Made by a program: the position numbers and the translations under genes. From Nostoc sp. PCC 7524 (lineage in GTDB: Bacteria > Cyanobacteriota > Cyanobacteriia > Cyanobacteriales > Nostocaceae), in NCBI RefSeq assembly GCF_000316645.1, contig NC_019684.1:2633501-2697500 (forward strand): DNA of 64,000 bases. Direction: 5' to 3'. The notes under the pieces were generated by a model. That model saw only the letters and a list, made by a program, of their open reading frames with translations. It was not told the origin of the DNA and ran no database searches. Every line of letters starts with the position of its first letter. The first letter of the stretch is position 1. Of this stretch, positions 7,887-17,645 are shown piece by piece.

Positions 7887-7975
7887 GACTTGCGTTTGTA
7901 ATTCAAACAATATTGCTAAAGTCATTGTCCGCTTGAGTTACGGACAAATTGTGTTATCTGATGTGGGGAGTTTCG

Positions 7976-9541
7976 ATGAAGTTAGATAAATTATTTCCAA
8001 ACTTGCTGCTGACAAGTGCGATACCTTTGACAATGGGTATTTTATTCGCCACTCCCACACAAGCCAAGACAGTGGGAGAGGATAAAATCAAACTTTCTGT
8101 AACTAATGCTCGCATTTTGGCACAAACTCCAGCCCCCACTCAACAGACTCTGATTCTCATTACAGGAGTAAAAGCAAATTCCACTGCAAAAGGAGTGGAA
8201 GTAATTTTAGAGACAAGTCAAGGGGAGCAACTGCAAGTTACTAATCGCAGCACGGGAAATAATTTTATTGCAGATATTACTACAGGGCAATTGCAACTAC
8301 CCAACGGAGATGCTTTTACATATCGCTCAGAAAAACCTCTAGAGGGAATTACAGAGATAACAGTTGCAAATCTTGACGCGAATACCGTACGAGTTACGGT
8401 AGTTGGTGAAACAGCCTTACCTGCGGTTGAGTTATTTGATGATGATGCAGGGTTGATTTTGGCTGTTGAATCTTCAAGCATAGCTACACAACCACCAGAA
8501 ACACCAACTAATGATACACCTCCAGTAGAACCCACAGCCCAACAAGATGAACCAATTGAGTTAGTAGTAACGGGAGAACAAGACAGATATCGCGTACCCA
8601 ACGCCTCAACTGCGACTAAAACCGATACGCCTGTGCGCGATATTCCTGGTTCGATTCAAGTGATCCCTCGTCAAATCTTAGAAGACCAAAAAACCACGCG
8701 CATACAAGAAGCTTTGGAGAATGTTAGTGGTGTCAACAAACAAGGTAATTATGGTGGTACAGATGCGGGTGGATATAAAATTCGTGGTTTCGATCAGGAT
8801 GGCAACTTCCGCAATGGTTTTAATGATACTGACTTTTATTCTTTGGTAGACCCAGCTAACATCGATCGCATCGAAGTTCTCAAAGGCCCGGCTTCGGTAC
8901 TATTCGGTCAGGCTGAACCAGGAGGAATTATCAATGTTGTCACCAAACAACCCCTGAGAACTCCTTATTATGCGGCTGAGTTGAATGTGGGTAATTATGC
9001 CTTTTATCGCCCTAGTTTTGATATTTCTGGGCCACTTACAGATGATGGTTCACTGTTGTATCGGTTGAACGTAGCTTATCAAAATTCGGGGAGTTTTCGA
9101 GATTATAACTTTCTAGAACGTGTATTTGTCGCACCTGTAATTACTTGGAATATTAGCGATCGCACTTCTTTAACCTTTGACTTAGAATACCAGGACAACG
9201 ATTATCTCTTCGATCGCGGTATTCCTTCCCTGGGAGATAGACCTGCTCCCATCCCTATTAGTCGCTTCGTCGGTTTGCCACACGTTTATGACGATAGCAC
9301 TTTTCGGGTTGGCTATCGATTAGAGCATGAATTTAGTAAAGACTGGCAACTGCGTAATGCGTTTTCCTTTGTTTCTGGTAAATCCTCTGGAACTTATGCC
9401 TATGGTGGATATGATCTAGTTGATGACCAGTTTGCCCCCATATACGTGAGTCGTGATGAGTTCACACGCGACATCTATACTCTACAAACAGAAGTAGTTG
9501 GCAAGTTCAAGACGGGATCGATTGTCCTTGCCGCAACGTGA
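7976..9541 (+). pseudogene. TonB-dependent siderophore receptor B, C-terminally truncated
   Basis: The ATG at 7976 follows GGGGAG and starts a signal peptide ending near ATPTQAKT. An AMIN domain (ITGVKANSTAKGVEVILE), the linker and PIELVVTG, then a complete plug (RDIPGSIQVIPRQIL, RGFDQDG, DRIEVLKGPASVLFGQ) follow, closely matching receptor A. The barrel stops at residue about 514 with YTLQTEVVGKFKTGSIVLAAT; receptor A continues for roughly 340 more residues from the same point. The stop codon overlaps the start of the next gene. A deletion removed the rest of the barrel and the intergenic gap. A half barrel cannot insert as a channel, so the protein is almost certainly non-functional. Confidence 0.85.
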
Positions 9542-10569
9542 TCGCTTTCTTATATAAATACATTGCCTTGGTTTTACTCACAGCCATCTTGATGGCAGCT
9601 TGTCAAGGTGATATTGCTGTTCAACCTAAGTTAGAAAGTAATTTACCACAGTCTTCTGATTGTCGAGTGGTAGAACACGCAGTAGGAAAAACCAAGATTT
9701 GCGGTAAACCTCAAAAAATCGCGGTTCTCGAACCTAAGATGCTGAGTCTGGTGTTAGCCTTGGATGTGCAACCTGTTGCTTACGCCGATGCTTATTTAGT
9801 GCGATCGCCTAAATTTGATAACCCTAGCCAACAGATTCCCTATTTAGGAAGATTCGTCACCAGTCAACCGATTAATTTAGGCGATCGCGATCGTCCCTCC
9901 CTAGAAGCGTTGACTCTACTCAAACCCGATTTGATTTTAGGCATGAACTTTCAGGAAAATCAGTTATTGCCTGCGATCGCCCCAACTGTCTTGATAGATA
10001 ATGATAAAAACTGGCAGGACAACATTAAAATTATCGCCAAAGCTCTTAATAGTCAGAAAAATATCTCATCAATCATCACCTCACAACAGCAACAGCTAGC
10101 TAAAGTCCGCACTCAATTAGCCCCTCTCATCAATACCCATCCGCGAGTGCTAAATATTGTTTGCAGTCAAGCGATGGACTATATAGAGGTTAGATACAAT
10201 GGAAATACGATTGAACTCCTAGAAACAATAGGCTTTCAGACTGTATTGCCCCCAGGTATAGAACGAAAATTAGGGTTAAGACCACAGATTAATCTAGAAA
10301 CTCTGGCTCAACTCGACGCAGATATTATTATTGTTAGTACCTGGCTAGATAATTGGAATGGTGAATCTACTTACAAAGTTCCCCTCCAAGAACTCAAGGA
10401 AAAATGGGCGAAAAATCCCCTCTTGCACAATTCACAAGCTTGGAGAGAAGGACGAGTTTACTTTGTAGACTACACTCTATGGAGTGGTGTAATTGGCGCA
10501 CCTATTGCCAATACTCTCATCTTGGAAGAACTACCCGCACTCTTGCTTTCATACACAGCATCCCAATAA
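9538..10569 (+). CDS. FecB-type iron-siderophore binding lipoprotein (module B)
   Basis: 343 aa paralogue of the lipoprotein at 4924; both share CRVxxHAxGKTxICGxPQK and ITSQPINxGDR-like stretches. The frame starts at GTG 9538, overlapping the stop of the truncated receptor by four bases. A lipobox LMAAC puts the lipidated Cys near residue 22. The first residues (MIAFLYKYIALVLLTAIL) still work as a signal peptide, but the original start may have been lost in the deletion that fused the two genes. It would bind a ferric siderophore in the periplasm. If expressed from the receptor B promoter it may still serve receptors A or C. Confidence 0.82.
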   Translation: MIAFLYKYIALVLLTAILMAACQGDIAVQPKLESNLPQSSDCRVVEHAVGKTKICGKPQKIAVLEPKMLSLVLALDVQPVAYADAYLVRSPKFDNPSQQIPYLGRFVTSQPINLGDRDRPSLEALTLLKPDLILGMNFQENQLLPAIAPTVLIDNDKNWQDNIKIIAKALNSQKNISSIITSQQQQLAKVRTQLAPLINTHPRVLNIVCSQAMDYIEVRYNGNTIELLETIGFQTVLPPGIERKLGLRPQINLETLAQLDADIIIVSTWLDNWNGESTYKVPLQELKEKWAKNPLLHNSQAWREGRVYFVDYTLWSGVIGAPIANTLILEELPALLLSYTASQ

Positions 10570-10651
10570 GAATACTTCCTGTTGCTGCATCTCCACTTTT
10601 GTTGTCAGCTATTGGCTGCTTACTTGCAGGTTCGTGTCAGAACTTAATCAT

Positions 10652-10684
10652 ACTCTCCGTCTATGGTTCAAAACTCTCCGTCTA
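10652..10684 (+). promoter_or_regulatory. Candidate AraC operator before receptor C (21-bp direct repeat)
   Basis: ACTCTCCGTCTA at 10652-10663 is repeated exactly at 10673-10684, a period of 21 bp. The core TCCGTCTA resembles TCCGTTTA in the sites before receptors A and B. CTATATAGACT follows immediately and could hold a -10 element, which would place the repeats over the -35 region as is usual for AraC activators. Confidence 0.55.
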
Positions 10685-10733
10685 CTATATAGACTTACAC
10701 CTCGTAAATTACATAAACTCATTCCACAGACAG

Positions 10734-10750
10734 TTGCAAATTATTTGCAA
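10734..10750. promoter_or_regulatory. Inverted repeat in the leader of receptor C
   Basis: TTGCAAATTATTTGCAA is an almost perfect 17-bp palindrome about 30 bases before the start codon. It may be an operator, for example for an iron regulator, but it does not match the three Fur-like boxes well. Confidence 0.3.
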
Positions 10751-10780
10751 TATTGAGCTTGATTTTGTGGAGTGAGGGGT

Positions 10781-13414
10781 ATGGAGTCTCGACCATCGAA
10801 AGAAATGATGTCAGCAGGAATTGTGTTGGCATTTGTCTCATTGCTTGTACAACCAGCTGTTGCAGAAACTAAATCACATCATTCTATTAGTACGGCAAAG
10901 TTATTACTCGTGCAACAAAATGATGTTTCACCTGTGCAAGTTACAGGTGTAAAAGTCAATCCTACAGATAAGGGTATCGAAGTTTTTTTAGAAAGTACCA
11001 ACCCAGAAGCACTGCAACCTGTTACTAAAAGTGAAGAAAATAGTTATATTGCTGATATCCCGAATGCGGTTTTAGCACTACTGGAAGGGAAAGATTTTAG
11101 CATTGCTAATCCAGTCAAGGGGATTGTCTCTGTCAGTGTCACTCAAGTTGATGCTAACACTGTGCGGGTAACGGTGACGGGTGAGGCGGGTTTACCAACA
11201 GCAGAGTTATTTGATAGTGGCGAAGGTTTAATTTTTGCACTTGCACCGGTAGCTGAAGCAACAGAGCCATCACAGCAGCCAGAACAGCCGACAAGTGAAA
11301 CACCACCAGAACAACCAACAGCCGAGACTGATGAACCGATTGAATTAGTAGTAACCGCTACACGGACGGAACAAGACCTACAAAACATACCACGTTCTGT
11401 AACTGTGATTACCCGTGAGCAACTTGAGCAGCAAACTACGGTTAATCGCGATTTGCAAAGTATTCTGAGTAACACAGTTCCCGGTTTAGGAGCCAGTTCA
11501 GACTCACAACAAAGTTTTGCTCAGACTTTGCGGGGAAGACCTCCTTTAGTATTGGTGGATGGAGTACCAATTAGCTCTAATATTGATAATGATACATCCG
11601 TCGCTAACTTACGTCGGATTGATGTTGAGGCTATTGAACGGATAGAAGTAGTACGCGGTCCGAGTGCGGTTTATGGTGATGGTGCTGCGGGTGGAGTGAT
11701 TAATATTATTACCCGACGACCTAGTGAAGATAAGGTAGTCTCCAATGCAGAAATTGGAGTACGTTCTGTTGGTAATTTCAAAGGTGGTAGTTTTGGTAAC
11801 TTTTTAAGCTACGGCATTTCCGGTAAGCAAGGAGGGGTAGATTTTATTGCTTCTTTCACCCGTGATAGCTTTGGAACACCGTTTGATGCAGAAGGCGATC
11901 CCATACCATTATTTGGTGATGCGGAAGCTGAAAGTGCTTCGATTAACTTTTTAGGTAAGCTGGGGTTTGAATTAGGTTCGCAACAGCGATTGCAAATTAC
12001 GGCTAATTACTTTAATGATGATCAAAATCAGTATGGAGATTATGATTTAACTGTAGGAGAAATACCAGGAATTCAAAAAGCACGTCTCCTAGATAGACCA
12101 GTTGAGTTTGTTAATTCCTCAGATCCTTTTAACCGAGGAACTGTAATTCAATTTGATTACACCCATAACAATATCCTCAATAGTCAACTGCAAGCACAGG
12201 CATATTATCGTCAAACTAAAACAGCTGCAACTTTGTTTGATAACCGCATATTTGATCCAGATAGCATTTTAGATGTTGGTCGTTCGGTCGTGACATCAGA
12301 ACGATTTGGAGGACGTTTACAGTTTGATACAGCTTTATCAAGTAAATTGAACTTACTGTGGGGTGCAGATTATTCCAGTGAAGATAGTAAAGGAGATTAC
12401 GATTTATTTGATGTTGACGAGTTTGACAATAGCGGTGGAAGAAGAGCGCGAAAAATCGGCTCATCAATTCGGATCGCTCCTTTTACTATCAAAAACTTGG
12501 GTTTATTTTCTCAAGTAAAATGGGAAGCAAGTGAAAACGTATCCCTGAGTGGTGGGGTACGCTATGAAAATATCAATGTGTCAGTTGTTGACAATTGGGT
12601 GGATGGAAGCACTGGATTATCTTATCGGGGTGGAGAGAAAACTTTAGATGATGTGGTATTTAATGCGGGTGTAGTTTACAAAGCCACACCAACAATTAGT
12701 CTATTTGCTAATTTTGCTCAAGGATTTTCACTTCCTAATATTTCAAGGATAGTACAGCGTCCCCAAGCGGGTTTTAATTTTGCTGAAGATGTGGAATTAT
12801 CAGCACCGCAAAAAGTTGATAGCTACGAATTAGGAATTCGCGGACAGTGGAGAAATTTTCAAGCTTCCCTAGCTGGATTTTATAGTTATTCGAGTTTAGG
12901 TACTACGGTACAATTTGAAGATTTTGGTAGCGATTTTAGAATTTTACGCGCTCCTCAACGCAATTATGGTATTGAATTAGCAGTAGATTGGCAACCGAAT
13001 GATCAATGGAAATTGGGAAGTACATTAACTTGGAGTGAGGGAGAAAGGGAGGACTCAGAAACAGGTGAATTTGTGGCAATTACTGGCTATGAAATTTCAC
13101 CTCTAAAACTAACTGCATACTTGCAAAATGAAACCTTACCAGGATGGAACAATCGTCTTCAAGCATTATATATTGGAAATAGAAACCGTGCTTTTGATGC
13201 AGGCGTTGACCCGATTGGTATAGATAGTTATTTTGTCATGGATCTAATCAGCAGTCTCAAGCTGGGTGATGGTACGTTGAGTTTGGGTGTAAGGAATTTA
13301 CTTAATAATCAATACTTAAATGTTACCAACCAACTTAATGCAGGTTTTGACGATTCCTATGCCTTAGCGGCTAGAGGTAGAACCTTTACCTTAAATTATC
13401 GTTGGAGTTGGTAA
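10781..13414 (+). CDS. TonB-dependent receptor with AMIN domain (receptor C, hydroxamate-type)
   Basis: 877 aa from ATG 10781, which follows GAGGGG; a GTG lies three codons earlier. The signal peptide ends near QPAVAET. An AMIN domain covers about residues 45-155 (VQVTGVKVNPTDKGIEVFL), followed by a long Glu/Pro/Thr linker and PIELVVTATRTEQ, a TonB-box-like start. The plug (TVNRDLQSIL, LVLVDGVP, ERIEVVRGPSAVYGDGAAGG) is of the IutA/FecA sort rather than the FhuA-like plug of receptors A and B. The barrel is complete and ends GRTFTLNYRWSW, with the usual terminal aromatic residue. Use of an aerobactin/schizokinen-like citrate hydroxamate is plausible from the family only. It is followed by its own lipoprotein and an MFS exporter. 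Confidence 0.92.
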   Translation: MESRPSKEMMSAGIVLAFVSLLVQPAVAETKSHHSISTAKLLLVQQNDVSPVQVTGVKVNPTDKGIEVFLESTNPEALQPVTKSEENSYIADIPNAVLALLEGKDFSIANPVKGIVSVSVTQVDANTVRVTVTGEAGLPTAELFDSGEGLIFALAPVAEATEPSQQPEQPTSETPPEQPTAETDEPIELVVTATRTEQDLQNIPRSVTVITREQLEQQTTVNRDLQSILSNTVPGLGASSDSQQSFAQTLRGRPPLVLVDGVPISSNIDNDTSVANLRRIDVEAIERIEVVRGPSAVYGDGAAGGVINIITRRPSEDKVVSNAEIGVRSVGNFKGGSFGNFLSYGISGKQGGVDFIASFTRDSFGTPFDAEGDPIPLFGDAEAESASINFLGKLGFELGSQQRLQITANYFNDDQNQYGDYDLTVGEIPGIQKARLLDRPVEFVNSSDPFNRGTVIQFDYTHNNILNSQLQAQAYYRQTKTAATLFDNRIFDPDSILDVGRSVVTSERFGGRLQFDTALSSKLNLLWGADYSSEDSKGDYDLFDVDEFDNSGGRRARKIGSSIRIAPFTIKNLGLFSQVKWEASENVSLSGGVRYENINVSVVDNWVDGSTGLSYRGGEKTLDDVVFNAGVVYKATPTISLFANFAQGFSLPNISRIVQRPQAGFNFAEDVELSAPQKVDSYELGIRGQWRNFQASLAGFYSYSSLGTTVQFEDFGSDFRILRAPQRNYGIELAVDWQPNDQWKLGSTLTWSEGEREDSETGEFVAITGYEISPLKLTAYLQNETLPGWNNRLQALYIGNRNRAFDAGVDPIGIDSYFVMDLISSLKLGDGTLSLGVRNLLNNQYLNVTNQLNAGFDDSYALAARGRTFTLNYRWSW

Positions 13415-13446
13415 TATAAATGGCGGTTTCCACCGCCATTTATATT
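13413..13446. terminator. Strong hairpin at the end of receptor C
   Basis: A perfect 14-bp stem (AATATAAATGGCGG with its complement) and 6-base loop begin at the stop codon of receptor C. No run of T follows directly, so it may be an RNA-stabilising or attenuating hairpin between receptor and lipoprotein genes rather than a full terminator. Confidence 0.6.
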
Positions 13447-13496
13447 GGAAATATATCTTTTATAAATCAAAACATAAAGGTTATTCAACACCTATT

Positions 13497-14477
13497 ATGA
13501 AAATCGAACAAATATTACTATTAATCATTTTTACATTTATCATAATTACAGGTTGCTATAACTACTTACCCCAAAACAATACAATTTTAAGGTCTAATTC
13601 AGACGCATCAGAATGCAAAATCATCAAGCATGAATTAGGAGAAAGTTGCATTCCTTTACAACCTGAGCGTATTATCGCATTAGATGAAACTTCTATGGAA
13701 GTGTTGTTAGCACTGGATTTAAAACCAATAGCAACAGCACAACCTAATATTGCAGGTAGTATCATACCAAAGTTTGGTAAAAAAGCGGAGGGTATAGTTT
13801 CTTTAGGCAAAGAAAGTCAGCCAAATATAGAAAAAATGGTACAGTTAAATCCAGATTTAATTTTGGGTTTTTCTATCAGCCAGGAAACATACCAGTTATT
13901 TTCACAAATAGCACCTACAGTCACTATTGATTACGTTCAAACTGGTTGGAAGGATGCTTTATCAAGCATTGCTGAAATCACAGGTAAAAGTACACAAGCA
14001 CAAAAATTACTAGAGCAATATCAGCAGCGAGTTCAAGAATTACGCCAAGTTATTAATCATCAACTCAAAAAAACAACAGTTTCCGTTAGCCGATTTTATG
14101 CTGGTAATCAAGTTCCAGAGTTTCGCACCAAGTATTCATTCCCTGGAAGTCTACTGATGGAGTTAGGGATACCTCTACCAGAAATGCAAAATCAACTGAT
14201 AACTAATAAAAATCAGCCTTTATTTTCAGTAAGTTTAGAGCGTTTAGAGTTATTAGATGCAGATGTTTTATTTGTAGCTTTAGACCCAGGTTCAGAAGAA
14301 AACTTTCAAAAATATCAAACTAGCCATTTATGGCAAAAGCTAAATGTCGTTAGAAATAACAGAGTGTATACCGTTGATTCAGGTCACTGGATATTTGGTA
14401 ATATTCTGTCAGCTAATGCCATTTTAGATGACCTGTTTAAATACTTGATAAAAAATCATGTTACAACAAATAACTAA
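13497..14477 (+). CDS. FecB-type iron-siderophore binding lipoprotein (module C)
   Basis: 326 aa with an N-terminal signal and lipobox (IIITGC, Cys20). Lobe 1 begins ECKIIKHELGESCIPLQPERIIALDETSMEVLLALDL, typical of FecB/FhuD-like binding proteins; NPDLILGFS precedes the hinge; the C-terminal lobe ends WIFGNILSANAILDDLFKYL. It is closer to the broken copy at 16972 than to those at 4924 and 9538, so at least two lipoprotein subtypes were amplified here. It stands 82 bp after receptor C and upstream of an MFS gene. It would deliver ferric siderophore to a permease that is not encoded in the window. Confidence 0.88.
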   Translation: MKIEQILLLIIFTFIIITGCYNYLPQNNTILRSNSDASECKIIKHELGESCIPLQPERIIALDETSMEVLLALDLKPIATAQPNIAGSIIPKFGKKAEGIVSLGKESQPNIEKMVQLNPDLILGFSISQETYQLFSQIAPTVTIDYVQTGWKDALSSIAEITGKSTQAQKLLEQYQQRVQELRQVINHQLKKTTVSVSRFYAGNQVPEFRTKYSFPGSLLMELGIPLPEMQNQLITNKNQPLFSVSLERLELLDADVLFVALDPGSEENFQKYQTSHLWQKLNVVRNNRVYTVDSGHWIFGNILSANAILDDLFKYLIKNHVTTNN

Positions 14478-14536
14478 CAAAGCAATATATGCAAGAATCT
14501 GACTGAGATTATATTCTTTGGCGTTGCATATTTATG

Positions 14537-14652
14537 GGTGATTTCTCTGACGCAGAGGAGGACACTTGCGTGGGCGGGTCTCCCGACTTGTTCGCTGACA
14601 GCGTTTCCGCAGGGTGCAAAGTGTCCGTCGCGCAGAGGCGCAGAGAGTAAGA
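14537..14652. repeat. Nostoc-type dispersed repeat with inverted segments
   Basis: The gap before the MFS gene holds GACGCAGAGGAGGACACTTG and, inverted further on, CAAAGTGTCCGTCGCGCAGA, with a GC-rich centre (GGGTCTCCCGAC). Base composition is far more GC-rich than its surroundings. Such small mobile-looking repeats are common in Nostoc intergenic DNA. No gene is seen. Confidence 0.5.
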
Positions 14653-14688
14653 GAATTTTTATAACACAATAAATTAAATCTATCTAGT

Positions 14689-15984
14689 ATGCGTACTTTT
14701 ATTATCGTTTGGCTTGGTCAATTAGTTTCTACTATCGGTAGTAACATGACCGGCTTTGCAATTGAAATTTGGGCATGGGAAATTACAGGTAAAGCCACAA
14801 CTCTGACGCTGGTCGGTTTTTTTAGTTTGTTACCAAGTATTATTATTACTCCCATTAGCGGTGTAATTGTAGACCGATGTAACCGTAAACTTTTAATGAT
14901 GGTGGGTGATACAGTTGCGGTTCTCAGCACAATTATAATTTTGTTGTTGCATATTACTAATAATCTACAAATTTGGCACTTTTATTTAACAGGTGCGATT
15001 GTTGGTACTTTTAATCAATTTCAATCTTTGGCATATTCATCATCAGTATCGCTGATGATTCCTAAAAAACTCTATACCCGCGCTAGTAGTCTAGAATTTT
15101 TGTCTGGTTACGGCAGCAATATAATCGCACCTGCATTGGCGGGATATCTTTACACAGTCATTGGTTTTTTAGGGATTTGGCTGATTGATATTTGTACTTT
15201 TGCTGTAGCGATTAGCAGTTTATTTTTAGTTAGTATTCCGCAACCACCGCGCACAACAACAAACGAAAGTGTAGTTAATATTTGGCAAGATTTAGGATTT
15301 GGTTGGTGTTATATTAGCACTCACAAAAGTTTACTAGCATTATTAGTAGTTAACTTATTATTTTGGCTACCCCATGACATTGGAGATTCCCTATACTCAC
15401 CAATGATTTTGTCACGTACAGATAATAATACTGTAGTGCTAGGTAGTTTGGCTTCTGCAGCTGGTTTTGGTGGGGTAACAGGTGCGATAATTGTTAGCAC
15501 TTGGGGCGGTTTTAGAAGGAAAATTAAAGGTGTTTTATGGGGGATGATGGGTGCTGGTATTAGTAAAATTGTTTTTGGTTTAGGTAGAACATCTTGGGTT
15601 TGGATTCTGGCTCAATTTTGTTCTTCTTTAAATTTCCCTTTAAATGGTAGTTCTGATAATGCTATTTGGTTAGCGAAAGTATCCCCCGATGTGCAAGGAA
15701 GAGTTTTTGCAGCGCGATCGCTACTTTTGCAGATCGGTTCTGCGGTAGGCTATTTAATAGCAGGGCCATTGGCAGATCAAGTTTTTACACCTGCCTTACA
15801 ATCAGGTGGTGTTCTGGTTGGTCTTCTCGGAGGATTATTTGGAACTGGTACTGGTGCAGGAATTGCGCTGTTATATGTGATTTGTGCGGTGTGTATGTTG
15901 CTGGTTGGTTTCCTGGGTTTCTTTGTACCTGTGCTGCGAAATGTGGAAAAGATACTTCCAGACCATGATCAGGTGATTGTTTAG
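14689..15984 (+). CDS. MFS exporter (EntS/DHA3-like), probable siderophore efflux
   Basis: 431 aa, with about 12 predicted membrane segments. The N-terminus FIIVWLGQLVSTIGSNMTGFAIEIW and the loop 2-3 motif GVIVDRCNRKLLMM are characteristic of the DHA3 group, which includes the enterobactin exporter EntS and macrolide pumps. It acts in the inner membrane by proton antiport. Placement right after a receptor and lipoprotein gene suggests release of a siderophore or of the stripped ligand. Alternative: a drug exporter. It is 211 bp from the previous gene with a dispersed repeat in between, so it may have its own promoter. Confidence 0.85.
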   Translation: MRTFIIVWLGQLVSTIGSNMTGFAIEIWAWEITGKATTLTLVGFFSLLPSIIITPISGVIVDRCNRKLLMMVGDTVAVLSTIIILLLHITNNLQIWHFYLTGAIVGTFNQFQSLAYSSSVSLMIPKKLYTRASSLEFLSGYGSNIIAPALAGYLYTVIGFLGIWLIDICTFAVAISSLFLVSIPQPPRTTTNESVVNIWQDLGFGWCYISTHKSLLALLVVNLLFWLPHDIGDSLYSPMILSRTDNNTVVLGSLASAAGFGGVTGAIIVSTWGGFRRKIKGVLWGMMGAGISKIVFGLGRTSWVWILAQFCSSLNFPLNGSSDNAIWLAKVSPDVQGRVFAARSLLLQIGSAVGYLIAGPLADQVFTPALQSGGVLVGLLGGLFGTGTGAGIALLYVICAVCMLLVGFLGFFVPVLRNVEKILPDHDQVIV

Positions 15985-16211
15985 CGAAAATGCTCAATGG
16001 TAGTTTTAAGAGTCCTCAAGTATTTCGGTAAAATTGTTACAGAGTCTTAAGCTTACTATCTATTTACCACGGATTGAGATACATTTTTTACGAGTTTTTT
16101 ATTTCTTTTAGTTTTATGATCAAAATATAATTAATTTTTGGAAATTAAATTAATAAAAACGATATTTGATTTAATACTTTTGCCTATCTTTTTTATAAAA
16201 AGTAGTGATTT

Positions 16212-16961
16212 ATGACAGAAACACAACAACAAATCATTGATTTACGGGCATTAAACTTAACACCCAAACAAATAGCCCGAAAACTAGGTATTAAAGTATC
16301 AGACGTTAATGCAGCACTTAAAAATCAAGCAGAGCAAACCACATTAGATAGATTGGCAAAGGGGGAACTAGAACCCGTTTACAAGTGTTTAGCAAGCGAT
16401 AATTTAGTCCATTTATTGCCTAAAGACTCATCAGATAATAGCATCAAAAACCTGCTGTCCAAAATTATACCTGCCAAGAACAAGGGGTCTATTGAGCGCG
16501 GTTTAGGACTAGTTGTTATTGCCAGAACTGCTCGGTACAATCAAATCGCAGTTTGCAGTTATCTTTTAGATGTCTGGTGCTTAGGGATTAAAGATGCCAC
16601 AACACCGCGTACATTAGACAAAAGAGAATTTCAAGAATTTGCAGAACTACTATTCCAGCCATTTCCTGAAAAACCGCAAGAGGTTTCCCTGGAAGTCGCT
16701 CAAGGGATGATATTTAGTGCTTATGAATATGCACAAAGCTTAGGATTTCAACCACACAAAGACTTTGAAAAATCACGTTCACACATCGGAAATTGGGATG
16801 GAAGTATTCGTATTGAATGCGGTCGTGACGGAAAACCATGCTATGTTAGTGGCCCCTACGATAGCCCACAAAAAATTATAGAAACACTTAAACAAAGCAG
16901 AGGTGAAGGTAATTTTGATTTTCTGATTGGTTCAGAACCTATCGATAGTGATTTCTGGTAG
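16212..16961 (+). CDS. Helix-turn-helix protein of unknown function
   Basis: 249 aa. Residues about 8-35 form a plausible helix-turn-helix (LRALNLTPKQIARKLGIKVSDVNAAL). The rest is not recognised: a conserved-looking core GLGLVVIARTARYNQIAVCSYLLDVWCLGIKDA near residues 95-130, and an acidic C-terminus with CGRDGKPCYVSGPYDSP. No membrane segment or signal is seen. The 227-base gap upstream is AT-rich and shows no clear operator. It ends 10 bp from the 3' end of a broken binding-protein gene on the other strand. It could be a transcription factor or a mobile-DNA-associated protein. Confidence 0.65.
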   Translation: MTETQQQIIDLRALNLTPKQIARKLGIKVSDVNAALKNQAEQTTLDRLAKGELEPVYKCLASDNLVHLLPKDSSDNSIKNLLSKIIPAKNKGSIERGLGLVVIARTARYNQIAVCSYLLDVWCLGIKDATTPRTLDKREFQEFAELLFQPFPEKPQEVSLEVAQGMIFSAYEYAQSLGFQPHKDFEKSRSHIGNWDGSIRIECGRDGKPCYVSGPYDSPQKIIETLKQSRGEGNFDFLIGSEPIDSDFW

Positions 16962-16971
16962 ATGCAATCAA

Positions 16972-17645
16972 TTATAGTTGTTTTAGTAAATACTTAAATA
17001 AATCATCAACTATGGCATTAGCTGAGAGAATACTACCAAAAATCCAGTAACTAGAATCAACGCTATAAACTCGCTGATTCTGAACTACATTCAGAGTTTG
17101 CCAAAGACGAGTATTTTGATATTTCTGGAATAAATCCCTAGCACCAGGATCGACAGCCACAAATAAAACATCAGCATCAATTAAGTCTATCTTTTCTAAG
17201 CTGAGTGTTACTAAAATATCATCAGGAGTCTTAATTAATTGCCGTTGATGAACTGGCATAGAAATTCCTAACTCCGCCAAAATACTGCCAGGAAAAGAGT
17301 ATTGAGAACGAAATGCAGGAAGTTTAGTACCACCGTGAAAACGACTCACAGAAACCTCTAGTTGATTGATTTCCTTCCCCAAAGCAGTGCGTAATTTTTC
17401 TAGGCGTTGTTGATATTCGGTTAATAATGTCTTGGCTGTTGCTGTTCTATTTACTATGTCAGCAAGACTTATCAAAGTTTCCTGCCATTGACTATGGACA
17501 TTTTGTAATTTAACTGTAGGTGCTATTTGCGAAAATAAATCATAATTTACTGAATTAATACCATATGTACCAATAATTAAATCTGGATGTAGTTTCAGAG
17601 TTGTTTCTAAATTAAACTGATTTTCTTTTCCTATATAAGCTATAC
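16972..17645 (-). pseudogene. FecB-type binding protein, 5' part removed by an IS (module D)
   Basis: On the minus strand the frame is open from the IS edge at 17645 to a stop at 16972, encoding the last 224 or so residues of a binding protein (GKENQFNLETTLKLHPDLIIG ... SVSRFHGG ... WIFGSILSANAIVDDLFKYL). It aligns along its length with the lipoprotein at 13497. Signal peptide, lipobox and the first part of lobe 1 are missing. An internal ATG cannot rescue export. The loss abuts the IS66-type element exactly. Confidence 0.85.
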
